Source of the DNA: Arcobacter suis CECT 7833
Lineage (GTDB): Bacteria > Campylobacterota > Campylobacteria > Campylobacterales > Arcobacteraceae
Assembly: GCF_003544815.1 (NCBI RefSeq)
Contig: NZ_CP032100.1
Location: 2,294,001-2,358,000, forward strand
DNA length: 64,000 bases
Direction of reading: 5' to 3'
Position numbers and translations under genes: made by a program. The notes below the pieces were generated by a model that was not told where the DNA came from, made no database searches, and saw only the letters and a program-made list of their open reading frames with translations. How positions within the stretch are numbered: the first letter of the stretch is position 1; every line of letters begins with the position of its first letter. Of this stretch, positions 54,868 through 64,000 are shown piece after piece.

Positions 54868-55715
54868 ACTTTAAGAACCTTATTCAGTAAGTATTTGACA
54901 TCACCCTCTTCTATTTCAATAATACTAAAAAATTTATCAGTAATAATTAAATATTTTCCATTTTTTTTATTTTCTAAATAATCTATTGAAATTTTTTTAC
55001 CAGTATTTAGCCATTCTATTGTTCCAAAATAGTTATTTATTGGTAAATCTATATAATCTAATGGATCCAAATCTTTTTCATTTTCATAAAAAAATGCTCC
55101 TTCATTAATTCTTTCTAAATAAGACAATGTTCCTATTGTTCCTAATTTTTCTAATAATATTTGCGCAAAAGAACGAATATAAGAACCTTCACTAACTGTT
55201 GTTTCGATTGTAATAAAAGGATGTCTATATGATATAATCTTTGTATCATATATATTCATTTTACATTTATCTAGTTCAACATCATGCCCTTGTCTTGCTA
55301 ATTCATAAGCTCGAACTCCATCTATTTTTTTTGCTGAAAATTTTGGAGGAACATATTCTAATTCACCAACTAACGCATTTAATTGGAATTTTATATCTTC
55401 AATATTAATTTTATCAACTAAATTTACACTTATTACTTTTTCAATATCAAAAGATTCTGATATCGCACCTAACCAAACAACTGCTTTATATGTTTTTGGA
55501 GTTTTTTTCAAATATTTAAACAATCTTGAATATTGACCAAAAGCAACAATTAAACATCCTTTCGCGAAAGGATCAAGCGTTCCACTGAAACCGGCTTTTT
55601 TATTTTTGTATTTCTTTTTTATTTTTGTTAAATAAAAATTTGAACTAATAAACAAAGGTTTATTTACAACTATCAATTTATTAATCGATTCTTTATCATA
55701 AAATCTTTTTTGCAA
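54864..55715 (-). CDS. truB: tRNA pseudouridine-55 synthase TruB
   Basis: Makes the universal pseudouridine 55 in the T loop of tRNA. 283 residues from the TTG at 55715: NKLIVVNKPLFISSN, the catalytic aspartate in FSGTLDPFAKGCLIVAFGQ near 45, and YVPPKFSAKKIDGVRAYELAR. The frame is open to 55778, but those residues (IEIYYLHLFKK...) lie inside the uvrD end and are not family-like. TTG 55715, 13 bases after the uvrD stop and preceded by TTGGAAT, is the best start. The C-terminal PUA-like part is short. Confidence 0.88.
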   Translation of the reverse strand: MQKRFYDKESINKLIVVNKPLFISSNFYLTKIKKKYKNKKAGFSGTLDPFAKGCLIVAFGQYSRLFKYLKKTPKTYKAVVWLGAISESFDIEKVISVNLVDKINIEDIKFQLNALVGELEYVPPKFSAKKIDGVRAYELARQGHDVELDKCKMNIYDTKIISYRHPFITIETTVSEGSYIRSFAQILLEKLGTIGTLSYLERINEGAFFYENEKDLDPLDYIDLPINNYFGTIEWLNTGKKISIDYLENKKNGKYLIITDKFFSIIEIEEGDVKYLLNKVLKV

Positions 55716-55728
55716 GTTAATATTCCAA

Positions 55729-57783
55729 TTATGCTTTTTGAACAAATGAAGATAATATATCTCTATGTGTTCCGCCAAAATTTATTGTTAATTTATAATC
55801 TTTTCCGGCATTTGTAGATTTCACTACTCTTCCCATTCCAAAGATTTTATGCTCAACTAAATCACCTTTTTTAAAGCCTGATTGTTTTTCAATAGTTAAA
55901 CTTCCTTTTATCAAACCACATTCACTTAAAAACCTACTTTTAATAAGAGTTGCTCTTTTTCCCTTATAAAATCGAGAATGAACAAAAGATAAAGTTAAAT
56001 TATCCATAGCTCTTGTAATTGCTACATAACCCAATCTTCTTTCCTCTTCTAAATCACTTCCATCACCAATAATTGGGAAAAAACCTTCTTCAAGACCTAT
56101 AATAAAAAGTTTTTTAAATTCTAAACCTTTTGAAGCATGAATACTCATCATAGAAACAGCTTCTCCATGATAATCATCATTTTCACTTTCAAGTGCAATC
56201 TCATTTAAAAAATCTTTTAAATCTAAGTGAGGATTTTGAATAAAATAATCTCTAATATATCCATAAAATTCGTCAATATTTGCTTGTCGCTCATATCCAT
56301 CAGGAAGATTGTCATATGAAGCTCTATAATCAAAAGTCTCTTCAAAACTATCAAAAAATTTCATTTTTGATTCATTTAATAACTCTTTTAAATCTAAAAT
56401 TGAAGCTTCAAAAACTTTTAGTGTTCTTGCATTTTTTTTACCTACAATTGAACTTATTTCATCAGACTCTAATTGTTGAATCAAATCAAAAATTGATCTT
56501 CCACTTTCAATAGATTTAGCTTCTAATTTATCGATTGTTGTTTTACCAATTCCACGCTTTGGTTTATTAATAATTCTTTTAATAGAAAAGTTATCATTTG
56601 AGTTTGTCAAAATTCTAAAATACGCAATTAAATCTTTTATTTCACTTCTTTCGTAGAATTTCATTCCACCAACTAATTTATAATTTAGTCCAGCTTTATT
56701 AAATCCCTCTTCAAGTGATCTTGATAAGGCATTTACTCTAAATAATATTGCTATATTTTTTGCATTTGTTCCACTATCAATTAATTGTTTTATATCTTCA
56801 ATTATTTTTCTTGTTTCTTCATTTTCATCTTGAGATTCATAAATTCTTATTGAATCGCCCTTTTGTCTAGTTCCTATTAATTTCTTACCAAGTCTATCTC
56901 GGTTATGTTCTATTAATTGATTTGCATGATTTAAAATGGTATCTGTAGATCTATAATTTTCTTCAAGTTTAACAACCAAAGTATTTTCAAAATGTTCAGA
57001 AAAATTCAAAATATTTTTAATTGTTGCACCACGCCATCCATAAATAGATTGGTCATCATCACCAACAACACAAATATTATTATGGCTTGAACATAATAAT
57101 CTTAAAAGTCTATATTGAAGTTCATTTGTATCTTGGTACTCATCAACCATTATATATTGATATTTTTGACTAATTTCATCTGCTAGTTTTTGATTGTTTT
57201 TTAATATTTTATAAGGAAGCAATAATAAATCATCAAAATCTACAAGATTATTTTTTTCTAAATAAGCTTCATATTTCTCATATATTTCTGCAATTTGTTG
57301 ATAAAGTTTTAATTGAGCTGCACTTTTCGCTTCACTTGGAGTTAATAATGAATTTTTATATCTTGAAATCTCTGAAACCAATAAAGATGTAGTAATCTCT
57401 TTATCAATTGATTTTATAATTCTTTTTTTATCATCAGTATCTATTATTATAAAATTGTTTTTTCTATTTAGTTCACTCATATGGAATTTTAGAAATAAAA
57501 GTCCAAATTTATGAAAAGTACACAATAGTGGTGGAGTGTTTATCATCGAAGAATCAAGCATATTGAAAGCTCTTTCTCTCATTTCACTAGCTGCTTTATT
57601 TGTGAAAGTAAGTGTTAATATTGATCTTGGATCAATACCTATTGATATTAAATATGCGAGCCTAGTAGTTATAGTTTTTGTTTTACCAGAGCCTGCACCA
57701 GCAAGTATAAGCATGGGGCCATCTATGTGTTGTGCAGCAATTTTCTGCGATTCATTTAGTGATGATAATAAATTTTCAGACAT
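55729..57783 (-). CDS. uvrD: UvrD/PcrA/Rep-family DNA helicase
   Basis: SF1A 3'-5' helicase for repair and replication restart. 684 residues: Q-motif LNESQKIAAQ, Walker A AGAGSGKT (28-35), Walker B VDEYQDTN, EENYRSTDTILNHA, SIHASKGLEFKKLF, GYVAITRAMDNL. A C-terminal module GDLVEHKIFGMGRVV as in PcrA/UvrD suggests RNA polymerase or DNA contact. It could be named pcrA or rep. The upstream gap is very AT-rich and shared with a divergent LysR gene. Confidence 0.93.
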   Translation of the reverse strand: MSENLLSSLNESQKIAAQHIDGPMLILAGAGSGKTKTITTRLAYLISIGIDPRSILTLTFTNKAASEMRERAFNMLDSSMINTPPLLCTFHKFGLLFLKFHMSELNRKNNFIIIDTDDKKRIIKSIDKEITTSLLVSEISRYKNSLLTPSEAKSAAQLKLYQQIAEIYEKYEAYLEKNNLVDFDDLLLLPYKILKNNQKLADEISQKYQYIMVDEYQDTNELQYRLLRLLCSSHNNICVVGDDDQSIYGWRGATIKNILNFSEHFENTLVVKLEENYRSTDTILNHANQLIEHNRDRLGKKLIGTRQKGDSIRIYESQDENEETRKIIEDIKQLIDSGTNAKNIAILFRVNALSRSLEEGFNKAGLNYKLVGGMKFYERSEIKDLIAYFRILTNSNDNFSIKRIINKPKRGIGKTTIDKLEAKSIESGRSIFDLIQQLESDEISSIVGKKNARTLKVFEASILDLKELLNESKMKFFDSFEETFDYRASYDNLPDGYERQANIDEFYGYIRDYFIQNPHLDLKDFLNEIALESENDDYHGEAVSMMSIHASKGLEFKKLFIIGLEEGFFPIIGDGSDLEEERRLGYVAITRAMDNLTLSFVHSRFYKGKRATLIKSRFLSECGLIKGSLTIEKQSGFKKGDLVEHKIFGMGRVVKSTNAGKDYKLTINFGGTHRDILSSFVQKA

Positions 57784-57899
57784 TTTTTCTCCAATAATAT
57801 ATCATTATATCATATATTATATAAATTCATTATTGCTCTTAATTATTTTATATATAAATAAATGTTATTATAATTATAATTTATTTTATGGAGGTTATG
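57784..57899. promoter_or_regulatory. Very AT-rich divergent promoter region, uvrD / LysR gene
   Basis: 116 bases composed almost entirely of A and T, with several TATATAT and TATAAT-like boxes on both strands (for example TATAAT inside TTATAATTATAATTTA). As LysR regulators usually bind their own divergent promoter, the operator is probably here; the T-N11-A pattern is not decisive in such sequence. GGAGG (57890-57894) is the ribosome site of the LysR gene. Confidence 0.4.
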
Positions 57900-58796
57900 A
57901 TGCTTACTGATTTTGCAAAATTAGAAACTTTTCTTACAGTTGTTAGAGAAAAGTCTTTTTCAAAAGCTTCAGCAAAACTTGGTATTTCGCAGCCTGCTGT
58001 TACACAACAAATGAAATTTATTGAAGATTATTTAGATGTTCAAGTAGTTGACCGGAAAAAAAATGGTATTAGACTTACCAAAGAAGGTCAAATGCTTCAT
58101 GCAATAGCTTTAAAAATTGAAAAATGTGTTGCAAATGCTGAAAAAGAGTTATTAAAAATTATGAACAAAAATGTTACATTTGTTTTTGGAGCATCATTTA
58201 TAATTGGAAATTATATATTACCAAGATTTTTAAACAATTTAAAAGAGAATATTCACAATGATGTTTCAATTAATGTATCAGTTTCTCATGAGGCTATTGA
58301 AGATTTATTAGATAAAAAAATTGATATTGCATTAGTTGAAAACTATGTTCCAAATGATGATATAGTTTATAGGGAATGGATGGAAGATGAAATAGTAATT
58401 TTTTCTAATCAGAAACTTCCAACAAAAGCGAAAGCTGAGGATTTATTATCGTATAAATGGGTATGTAGAAATCCTGAATCAAATACAAGATTACTTTTTA
58501 AAGAGTGTTTAGAAAAAGCAAACTACCCTGATTGTGATACATTTAATGTTACAAGTGAAGTTACAAGCGCGACTACAATTGTTCAAACTGTTTTACATTC
58601 TGATAAAAATACAATGCCAACTGTTTCGATTGTTTCAAGAAATGCAATTGAGTCATTATTAAAAGCGGGTGCATTATATGAATCAAAAATTGGTAATCAA
58701 AAAATGATAAGAAAACTATATATTGCATATAGAAAAGATAGAAAACATGATGCATTCATAGAAAATGTAGTTGATTATCTTTTAAAAATCAAATAA
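57900..58796 (+). CDS. LysR-family transcriptional regulator
   Basis: 298 residues: N-terminal winged helix-turn-helix (LETFLTVVREKSFSKASAKLGISQPAVTQQMKFIEDYL, about 7-45), then a two-lobe effector domain (about 92-295). I chose ATG 57900 over ATG 57897 or 57888 because GGAGG at 57890-57894 is then at proper spacing. The regulated genes are unknown; divergent uvrD is not an obvious target, so it may act elsewhere (I recall a related LysR protein in C. jejuni). Confidence 0.9.
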   Translation: MLTDFAKLETFLTVVREKSFSKASAKLGISQPAVTQQMKFIEDYLDVQVVDRKKNGIRLTKEGQMLHAIALKIEKCVANAEKELLKIMNKNVTFVFGASFIIGNYILPRFLNNLKENIHNDVSINVSVSHEAIEDLLDKKIDIALVENYVPNDDIVYREWMEDEIVIFSNQKLPTKAKAEDLLSYKWVCRNPESNTRLLFKECLEKANYPDCDTFNVTSEVTSATTIVQTVLHSDKNTMPTVSIVSRNAIESLLKAGALYESKIGNQKMIRKLYIAYRKDRKHDAFIENVVDYLLKIK

Positions 58797-58821
58797 TACT
58801 AGGAAAATCCTAGTATTATTT
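58791..58821. terminator. Shared terminator between LysR gene and radical SAM gene
   Basis: 14-bp perfect stem AAATAATACTAGGA (58791-58804) with TCCTAGTATTATTT (58808-58821), loop AAA. It contains the LysR stop codon and touches the stop of the convergent gene. Confidence 0.75.
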
Positions 58822-59783
58822 TAGTAATTAAATCCCTCTTTTTCCAAAGCCAATCTAATATTTTTCATTTGAGTATGTTTATCTTTACACCATAAAGGCG
58901 ATAATAACGTGCTATCATCAATTCCTGCAGTTATTCTTTGAACTGAAATATTTGAAGGTAAATTTATAATAGATTTAACAACAGTGTCAATATAAAGTTC
59001 TTCACTTATAGGAGTAAATTTACCTTTTTTATACTCATTAGTTAAAAGTGTATTTTTAACCACATATAATGGATGAAATTTTATTGAATCAACTTTTAAT
59101 GCAATAGTTTGTTTAAATGTTTCCAACATCATTTCTTGATTTTCGCCAGGAAGTCCATAAATTAAATGTCCACAAACATTTAATCCTTTTTCTTTAGTTC
59201 TTTTTATCCAATGTTTCATATTCGAAACACTATCTCCACGATTTACCCTAATTAAAGTTTCATCATAAAAAGATTGAATTCCATACTCAACCCAAATCTC
59301 TTTTGTTTTTGATAAATCAACTAAATAATCTAAAATCTCATCAGTAACACAATCTGTTCTAGTTCCAATACTAAGCCCAATTACATTATCAAAACTCAAT
59401 GCTTTTTCATATAAAGCTTTCAAAGTTGAAATTGGAGCATAAGTATTTGTAAATGATTGAAAATAAACTATAAATTTTTTAGTACCAAATTTATTCTCAA
59501 GTCTTTTTTTTGTAGCTAAAAATTGCATCTCTAATTGTTTTAATTGATTATCTAAATAAGGATTTTCATTGATTTTAGGATTTAACTTAAACTTAGTTTT
59601 TTTCTCTTGCAGATTTGGAGAAAAGGAGTCATTTTCACAAAATGAACACCCTCCTTTTGCTACAGTTCCATCAATATTTGGACATGTAAATCCAGATATA
59701 GAAATTGGAACTTTATAAACTTTTTCGCCAAATTTTTCTTTTAAATATCTTCCGATAGTTAATACATTTTTTAATTCACTCAT
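58821..59783 (-). CDS. YhcC-type radical SAM protein
   Basis: 320 residues of the Elp3-like radical SAM group (TIGR01212 type). Cluster cysteines lie in TCPNIDGTVAKGGCSFC near 34-49, SAM-site GLSIGTRTDCVTD near 155, WVEYGIQSFYDETL near 185. E. coli YhcC is a homolog of unsettled function. Positioned between the LysR gene and purF on the minus strand, it starts one base after the purF stop. Confidence 0.88.
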   Translation of the reverse strand: MSELKNVLTIGRYLKEKFGEKVYKVPISISGFTCPNIDGTVAKGGCSFCENDSFSPNLQEKKTKFKLNPKINENPYLDNQLKQLEMQFLATKKRLENKFGTKKFIVYFQSFTNTYAPISTLKALYEKALSFDNVIGLSIGTRTDCVTDEILDYLVDLSKTKEIWVEYGIQSFYDETLIRVNRGDSVSNMKHWIKRTKEKGLNVCGHLIYGLPGENQEMMLETFKQTIALKVDSIKFHPLYVVKNTLLTNEYKKGKFTPISEELYIDTVVKSIINLPSNISVQRITAGIDDSTLLSPLWCKDKHTQMKNIRLALEKEGFNY

Positions 59784-59784
59784 T

Positions 59785-61131
59785 CTACTCTTTTACGAAA
59801 TAATCCCCATTAAAACTCTCTAGGGCATAATTTCTATCATTTCCAATAGCATCAACTAAATCTTCAACAGATAAATATTCTAAACTATCAGCTTCTATAT
59901 ATTTACAAACTTCTTCTTTATTCATATTATTTGAAATTAACTCTTCTTTATGAGGAGTGTCAATACCATAATAACAAGGATATTTAATTTCAGGACTTGC
60001 AACTCTAAAGTGAACTTCTCTAGCACCAGCTTCTTTTAAAATTTTAACAATTCTTTTTGAAGTAGTTCCTCTAACGATTGAATCATCAATTACTAATAAT
60101 GATTTTCCTTCTATTAAAGATCTCATGGGACTTAACTTCATTTTTACTTTTAAATCTCTCATCTCTTGAGTAGGTTCTATAAATGTTCTTCCAATATAGT
60201 GATTTCTAATTATTCCATACTCAAAAGGTATTCCACTTTCTGCTGCATAACCAAGTGCTGCTGGAACTCCTGAATCGGGAACAGGAATAACCATATCAAC
60301 TTTAATATTTTTATTTTTATCATTTAGAGCTAATGCTTTACCCATATTTTCTCTAGTTCTATAAACATTTTTTCCATCGATAACTGAATCAGGTCTTGCA
60401 AAATAAACATATTCAAATGCACATGGTCTATATTCTGGTTCAAATAATTGAATTGACTCTGGTTCTTGATTTTCACTAAAAATCAACATTTCACCAGGTC
60501 TTACATCTCGTATAAATTCAGCATCAACTAAATCAAATGCACAAGTTTCACTTGCAACTATATATCCACCACTTTTTAATTTACCTAAAGATAATGGTCT
60601 AATTCCATATCTATCTCTAATAACAAACTGTTTTGATCTTGATTGTACAATAAAACAATATGCACCAATAGTTCTTGTTAATGCTTCTTTAATTCTATCT
60701 CTTAATCTATCTTTTGTATTTTTTGCAATTAGATGAATTAAATTTTCAGTATCCATTCCTGTTTGGAAAATCGCACCTCTATCAATTAAATCTTGTCTAA
60801 CTTCATCTTTATTAATTAAATTTCCATTGTGAACAATTGAAATTTCTCCAAGTTTATATTTAGCATAAACAGGTTGAGCATCTAAAATAGAATCTCCACC
60901 AGCTGTTGAATATCTATTATGACCTATTGCCATATTTCCTTTTAAATACTTCAATGCTTCATCTGTAAATACCTCTGAAACTAAACCTCTATCTTTTTTT
61001 GTATAGATTTTTCCATCACAAGATGATGATATACCTGTAGCTTCTTGACCTCTGTGTTGCATTGCAAACAAAGCAACTGAGGCTAATCTTGCAGCATTAT
61101 CATTACCATAAATTCCAACTATTGCGCACAT
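59785..61131 (-). CDS. purF: Amidophosphoribosyltransferase
   Basis: First committed step of purine synthesis. 448 residues. The N-terminal nucleophile Cys is directly after Met (MCAIVGIYGN), so no propeptide is required; the glutaminase half has HNRYSTAG near 74, and the phosphoribosyl half has the PRPP loop VIDDSIVRGTTS near 340. C-terminal cysteines for an iron-sulfur cluster as in Bacillus are not evident. Starts 12 bases after dapB. Confidence 0.95.
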   Translation of the reverse strand: MCAIVGIYGNDNAARLASVALFAMQHRGQEATGISSSCDGKIYTKKDRGLVSEVFTDEALKYLKGNMAIGHNRYSTAGGDSILDAQPVYAKYKLGEISIVHNGNLINKDEVRQDLIDRGAIFQTGMDTENLIHLIAKNTKDRLRDRIKEALTRTIGAYCFIVQSRSKQFVIRDRYGIRPLSLGKLKSGGYIVASETCAFDLVDAEFIRDVRPGEMLIFSENQEPESIQLFEPEYRPCAFEYVYFARPDSVIDGKNVYRTRENMGKALALNDKNKNIKVDMVIPVPDSGVPAALGYAAESGIPFEYGIIRNHYIGRTFIEPTQEMRDLKVKMKLSPMRSLIEGKSLLVIDDSIVRGTTSKRIVKILKEAGAREVHFRVASPEIKYPCYYGIDTPHKEELISNNMNKEEVCKYIEADSLEYLSVEDLVDAIGNDRNYALESFNGDYFVKE

Positions 61132-61143
61132 ATTTAATTTTCC

Positions 61144-61917
61144 TTATAGACCTAAAGCGTCATTGATTGAGTATAGTTTTGCTTCTTTTCCAATTATCCA
61201 TTTTGCAACTTTAATTGCACCCTTTGAAAAAGTATTTCTAGCAGTTGCCGTGTGATTTAATTCTAAAAATTCACCATCGTTATATAAACCAACAGTGTGT
61301 CTTCCCACAATATCACCACCTCTTAAAGCCATTACTGCAATCTCATCTTTAGTTCTTGCACCAATTTGACCATCTCGTCCTGAAATTCTTACATCATCTA
61401 AATCTAAATCTCTTGCACTTGCTGCATGTTCTGCTAAAGTTAATGCCGTTCCTGATGGAGAATCAACTTTATGCCTATGATGTTGCTCAACAATTTCAAT
61501 ATCAAAATCTCTTAAAGTTTTAGATGCAAGTGCTACAAGTTTATTTAAAACGGCAACTCCTAAACTCATATTAGTTGCATATAAAATAGGTACAATTTTA
61601 CTAGCTTCTAGCAATAAATTTTGCTGATGCTTATTAAATCCAGTAGTTGCAATAATAAGAGGTTTTCTTCCCCCATTTTCAACAACTTCTGTTAAAAGTA
61701 ATTCTGTTGCAGCAGGTGCACTAAAATCAATAATTACATCTGAAGAATCAAATAATACTTTCATATCATTTGTCACAATTGTATCAGCAGCTAAATTTTT
61801 TACTAATTTACCATTTACATGTACTACTGATGCTCTTGCTTCACTATCATTTGCTAAATCATCAATTAATAATGACCCAACTCTTCCTGTACTACCTAAA
61901 ATACCTATTTTAATCAT
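61144..61917 (-). CDS. dapB: 4-hydroxy-tetrahydrodipicolinate reductase
   Basis: Lysine and diaminopimelate pathway. 257 residues: nucleotide loop [13 protein letters not shown] at 4-16, DFSAPAATE near 73, and the catalytic [16 protein letters not shown] near 142. Genes for the other steps are not nearby. It follows trxB after 16 bases. Confidence 0.95.
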   Translation of the reverse strand: MIKIGILGSTGRVGSLLIDDLANDSEARASVVHVNGKLVKNLAADTIVTNDMKVLFDSSDVIIDFSAPAATELLLTEVVENGGRKPLIIATTGFNKHQQNLLLEASKIVPILYATNMSLGVAVLNKLVALASKTLRDFDIEIVEQHHRHKVDSPSGTALTLAEHAASARDLDLDDVRISGRDGQIGARTKDEIAVMALRGGDIVGRHTVGLYNDGEFLELNHTATARNTFSKGAIKVAKWIIGKEAKLYSINDALGL

Positions 61918-61933
61918 TTTAAAAAATTTCCCC

Positions 61934-62863
61934 TTATCCTAAATATTCAATGATATTAACAGCTGCTGTTGCACCATCACCAGCAGCACAAACTACTTGT
62001 TTTGGAGCATCAATTCTAATATCACCAGCTGCATAAAGACCTTTTACAGACGTTCTCATTCTTAAATCAACTATAACTTCACCGGCTTCATTTAAATCAC
62101 ATAAAAAACTTCCATCTTCTTGTTTTAAAGGAGCATTTAAAACATCTCGTCCAACAAAAACAAAAACACCAGGAGTTGGTAAATCTCTTATTTCACCAGT
62201 TTCTCTATGTTTAACTTTAATTCCTTGAACTCCACTCATATCACCATAAACTTCTTCAACCATTACATTTGTAACTTCTTCAATGTTTGCTGCATGTTTC
62301 ATATGTTCAATTGTACTTGGAGCTGCTCTGTATGTATCTCGTCTATGAACTAAATAAACTTTTGAACACATTTTTGATAAATATACAGCTTCTTCGATAG
62401 CAGAATCTCCACCACCAATTACCGTAACTTCTTTACCTCTGTAAAAAAATCCATCACAAGTAGCACAAGTAGAAACACCTTTTCCAAAAAATTCATTTTC
62501 ACCTTTAAATCCAGCACGTTTAGGAACAGATCCCGTTGCAATTAAAACTGTTTTTGCTTGAAATTCTTTTTTATCATTTGTTGTTAGTGTAAAAATATCA
62601 CCAGATTTTGTAACTCTATCAATTTGAGCCATTTCATGTTTTAATCCAAATCTTTGACATTGTTCTGGCCAATTTGCCATCAAATCCATACCTGAAACAA
62701 CTTCTACTTGACCTGGATAATTTTCGATTTCTGATGAACTTGTAATTTGTCCTCCTGGCATTCCCATTTCAAACATAATTACATTTTTTAATCCACCTCT
62801 TGTTGCGTATAAACCAGCTGTTAACCCTGCAGGTCCTCCACCAATAATCGCTAAATCTAACAT
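61934..62863 (-). CDS. trxB: Thioredoxin reductase
   Basis: NADPH-dependent reduction of thioredoxin. 309 residues: FAD loop [10 protein letters not shown] at 8-17, redox pair C133-x-x-C136 in [13 protein letters not shown] loop [10 protein letters not shown]. It is followed by dapB, purF and the radical SAM gene in close succession, and preceded by its own promoter and a Fur/PerR-like palindrome. Confidence 0.95.
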   Translation of the reverse strand: MLDLAIIGGGPAGLTAGLYATRGGLKNVIMFEMGMPGGQITSSSEIENYPGQVEVVSGMDLMANWPEQCQRFGLKHEMAQIDRVTKSGDIFTLTTNDKKEFQAKTVLIATGSVPKRAGFKGENEFFGKGVSTCATCDGFFYRGKEVTVIGGGDSAIEEAVYLSKMCSKVYLVHRRDTYRAAPSTIEHMKHAANIEEVTNVMVEEVYGDMSGVQGIKVKHRETGEIRDLPTPGVFVFVGRDVLNAPLKQEDGSFLCDLNEAGEVIVDLRMRTSVKGLYAAGDIRIDAPKQVVCAAGDGATAAVNIIEYLG

Positions 62864-62893
62864 ATTAATTCCTTATTTTAAATTAAATATTCT

Positions 62894-62923
62894 ATAGTAT
62901 TTTTTAAAGCCTTAATAATACAA
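62894..62923 (-). promoter_or_regulatory. Probable promoter of trxB
   Basis: Minus strand: -35 TTGTAT (62923-62918) and -10 TACTAT (62899-62894) separated by 18 bases; the start site would be near 62887, 24 bases before the ATG. Confidence 0.45.
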
Positions 62924-62964
62924 AAATATTTGTAAGTTATAGGTTAAACACAATACAATAATAA

Positions 62965-62979
62965 GGATAAATTTTATCC
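62965..62979. promoter_or_regulatory. 7-1-7 palindrome upstream of trxB (Fur/PerR-like)
   Basis: GGATAAA-T-TTTATCC, a perfect 7-1-7 inverted repeat resembling the GATAAT-n-ATTATC core of Fur-family boxes. About 85 bases upstream of the inferred trxB start site, between the trxA terminator and the trxB promoter. Confidence 0.45.
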
Positions 62980-63026
62980 ATTAATAATTTATATCTATCT
63001 TAAATTTTTATGAAATTTTATAAATA

Positions 63027-63060
63027 AAAAAAGGGAGAAGTTTTCACTTCTCCCTTTTTT
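63027..63060. terminator. Terminator after trxA
   Basis: 14-bp stem AAAAAAGGGAGAAG (63027-63040) with CTTCTCCCTTTTTT (63047-63060), loop TTTTCA, T-runs on both strands. It separates trxA from trxB, so the two do not simply form one transcript. Confidence 0.85.
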
Positions 63061-63079
63061 AAAATATTTATAGTATGTA

Positions 63080-63397
63080 TTATAATAATGAATTGATTTT
63101 ATCAGTAAATGCTTGTTTAGAAGAAGCACCTACCATAGTATCAACAACTTCACCATTTTTCATGAATAAAATTGTTGGAATTGATCTAATTCCATATTTT
63201 ACTGCTAAATCTTGTTCTTCATCTGTATTTACTTTACAAATGTTTGCTTTACCTTCAAAATCACTTGCTAATTCTTCAATAACTGGAGCAATCATTCTAC
63301 AAGGTCCACACCAAGGAGCCCAAAAGTCTACCATTGACACACCATCTTTTGTAACTTCTTCAAAATTTGCAGGAGTTAATTCAATATATTTTCCCAT
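63080..63397 (-). CDS. trxA: Thioredoxin
   Basis: Small dithiol reductant. 105 residues with the active site WAPWCGPCRM (C30, C33), the cis-proline region GIRSIPTILFM near 73, and C-terminal helix. Its reductase trxB is 217 bases downstream on the same strand, after a terminator. The ribosome site GAAGGAAA precedes the ATG. Confidence 0.96.
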   Translation of the reverse strand: MGKYIELTPANFEEVTKDGVSMVDFWAPWCGPCRMIAPVIEELASDFEGKANICKVNTDEEQDLAVKYGIRSIPTILFMKNGEVVDTMVGASSKQAFTDKINSLL

Positions 63398-63479
63398 TTC
63401 GTTTCCTTCTTATTAAATTTTAATTTCATTTTTAGCTAATTATTTTTTTATTATAAACTAAACTTAATCATTATAACTT

Positions 63480-63520
63480 GTGAAAACTTAAATTTAGTTT
63501 TACATTATTTAGGTTTTCAC
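63480..63520. repeat. Inverted repeat GTGAAAAC / GTTTTCAC in the trxA-alaS gap
   Basis: Perfect 8-bp inverted repeat, GTGAAAAC (63480-63487) and GTTTTCAC (63513-63520), 25 bases apart, in the middle of the divergent trxA/alaS region. Could be a spaced operator; no regulator is known to me for this sequence. Confidence 0.4.
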
Positions 63521-63564
63521 TAATCAAGGCTAAATAATTTTTTAGTTAAAATAAGATAATTTAA

Positions 63565-64000
<436 letters not shown>

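Noticed and set aside
55716-55778. 21-residue N-terminal extension of TruB
   Set aside because: Lies mostly inside the uvrD end and in the gap, is not TruB-like, and TTG 55715 gives a family-like start.
57536-57910. Plus-strand frame covering the uvrD start and the intergenic region
   Set aside because: The translated part is the reverse of the UvrD Walker A region; the remainder is AT-rich spacer.
63075-63416. Plus-strand frame opposite trxA
   Set aside because: Complete antisense of thioredoxin, with no ribosome site.

Overview
The window is a dense, AT-rich stretch of chromosome from a Campylobacterota bacterium, most likely a member of the Arcobacteraceae (Arcobacter/Aliarcobacter type). 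Three things point there: low GC by eye; a bc1 complex with a di-heme cytochrome plus a cbb3 oxidase as in microaerophilic Campylobacterota; and gene blocks remembered from Campylobacter and Helicobacter (lpxC-tsaB-like-thrB-ylxR-infB-rbfA-rimP, pheST-aroA-ispH-rpsA-serA, and ccoNOQP-DUF4006-small ORF-TPM-like-FixH-like-addB). No tRNA, rRNA, CRISPR array, insertion sequence or prophage was found. No intergenic gap exceeds about 250 bases.

Layout. 1-9.5 kb: metE (5' end cut by the window edge), ilvA, a lone atpB, a ThiE-like gene, addA on the minus strand, argB and thrC. 9.6-12.7 kb: petABC plus a cytochrome c'-like gene. 12.7-17.1 kb: rsmE and a small membrane protein (minus), then the overlapping run moeA-queC-queD-queE for molybdopterin and preQ0 synthesis. 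17.1-20.6 kb: fabG, acpP, fabF, accA. 20.6-31.5 kb: hinT (minus), pheS-pheT-aroA-ispH-rpsA-serA-efp (plus), ribD (minus). 31.5-41.8 kb: one tightly packed minus-strand run of eleven genes, nadA-nadC-DHH-M23-lpxC-tsaB-like-thrB-ylxR-infB-rbfA-rimP. 41.9-46.3 kb: plsY-folB, a major porin with an unusual leader, a periplasmic cytochrome with an extra N-terminal domain, and prfB. 46.3-53.5 kb (minus): ccoN-O-Q-P, DUF4006, an unlisted 30-residue membrane peptide, TPM-like, FixH-like and addB. 53.6-57.8 kb (minus): uvrD/pcrA-truB-ispE-smpB. 57.9-64 kb: a LysR regulator, then (minus) a YhcC-type radical SAM gene, purF, dapB, trxB and trxA, and the start of alaS at the right edge.

The genes are mainly core metabolism, translation and microaerobic respiration. 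I saw no defence or mobile island. The best candidates for something undescribed are regulatory or small: (i) an ATTAAC-N5-ATTAAC tandem repeat with an 11-bp period, found twice upstream of the porin and once upstream of ccoN, an architecture used by OmpR-type regulators; (ii) a GC-rich, apparently structured leader in front of the porin; (iii) the 30-residue membrane peptide in the cbb3 operon; (iv) a CRP/FNR-like palindrome about 41.5 bases upstream of the inferred petA start site; (v) a 7-1-7 Fur/PerR-like palindrome upstream of trxB. All promoter and terminator calls are by eye.
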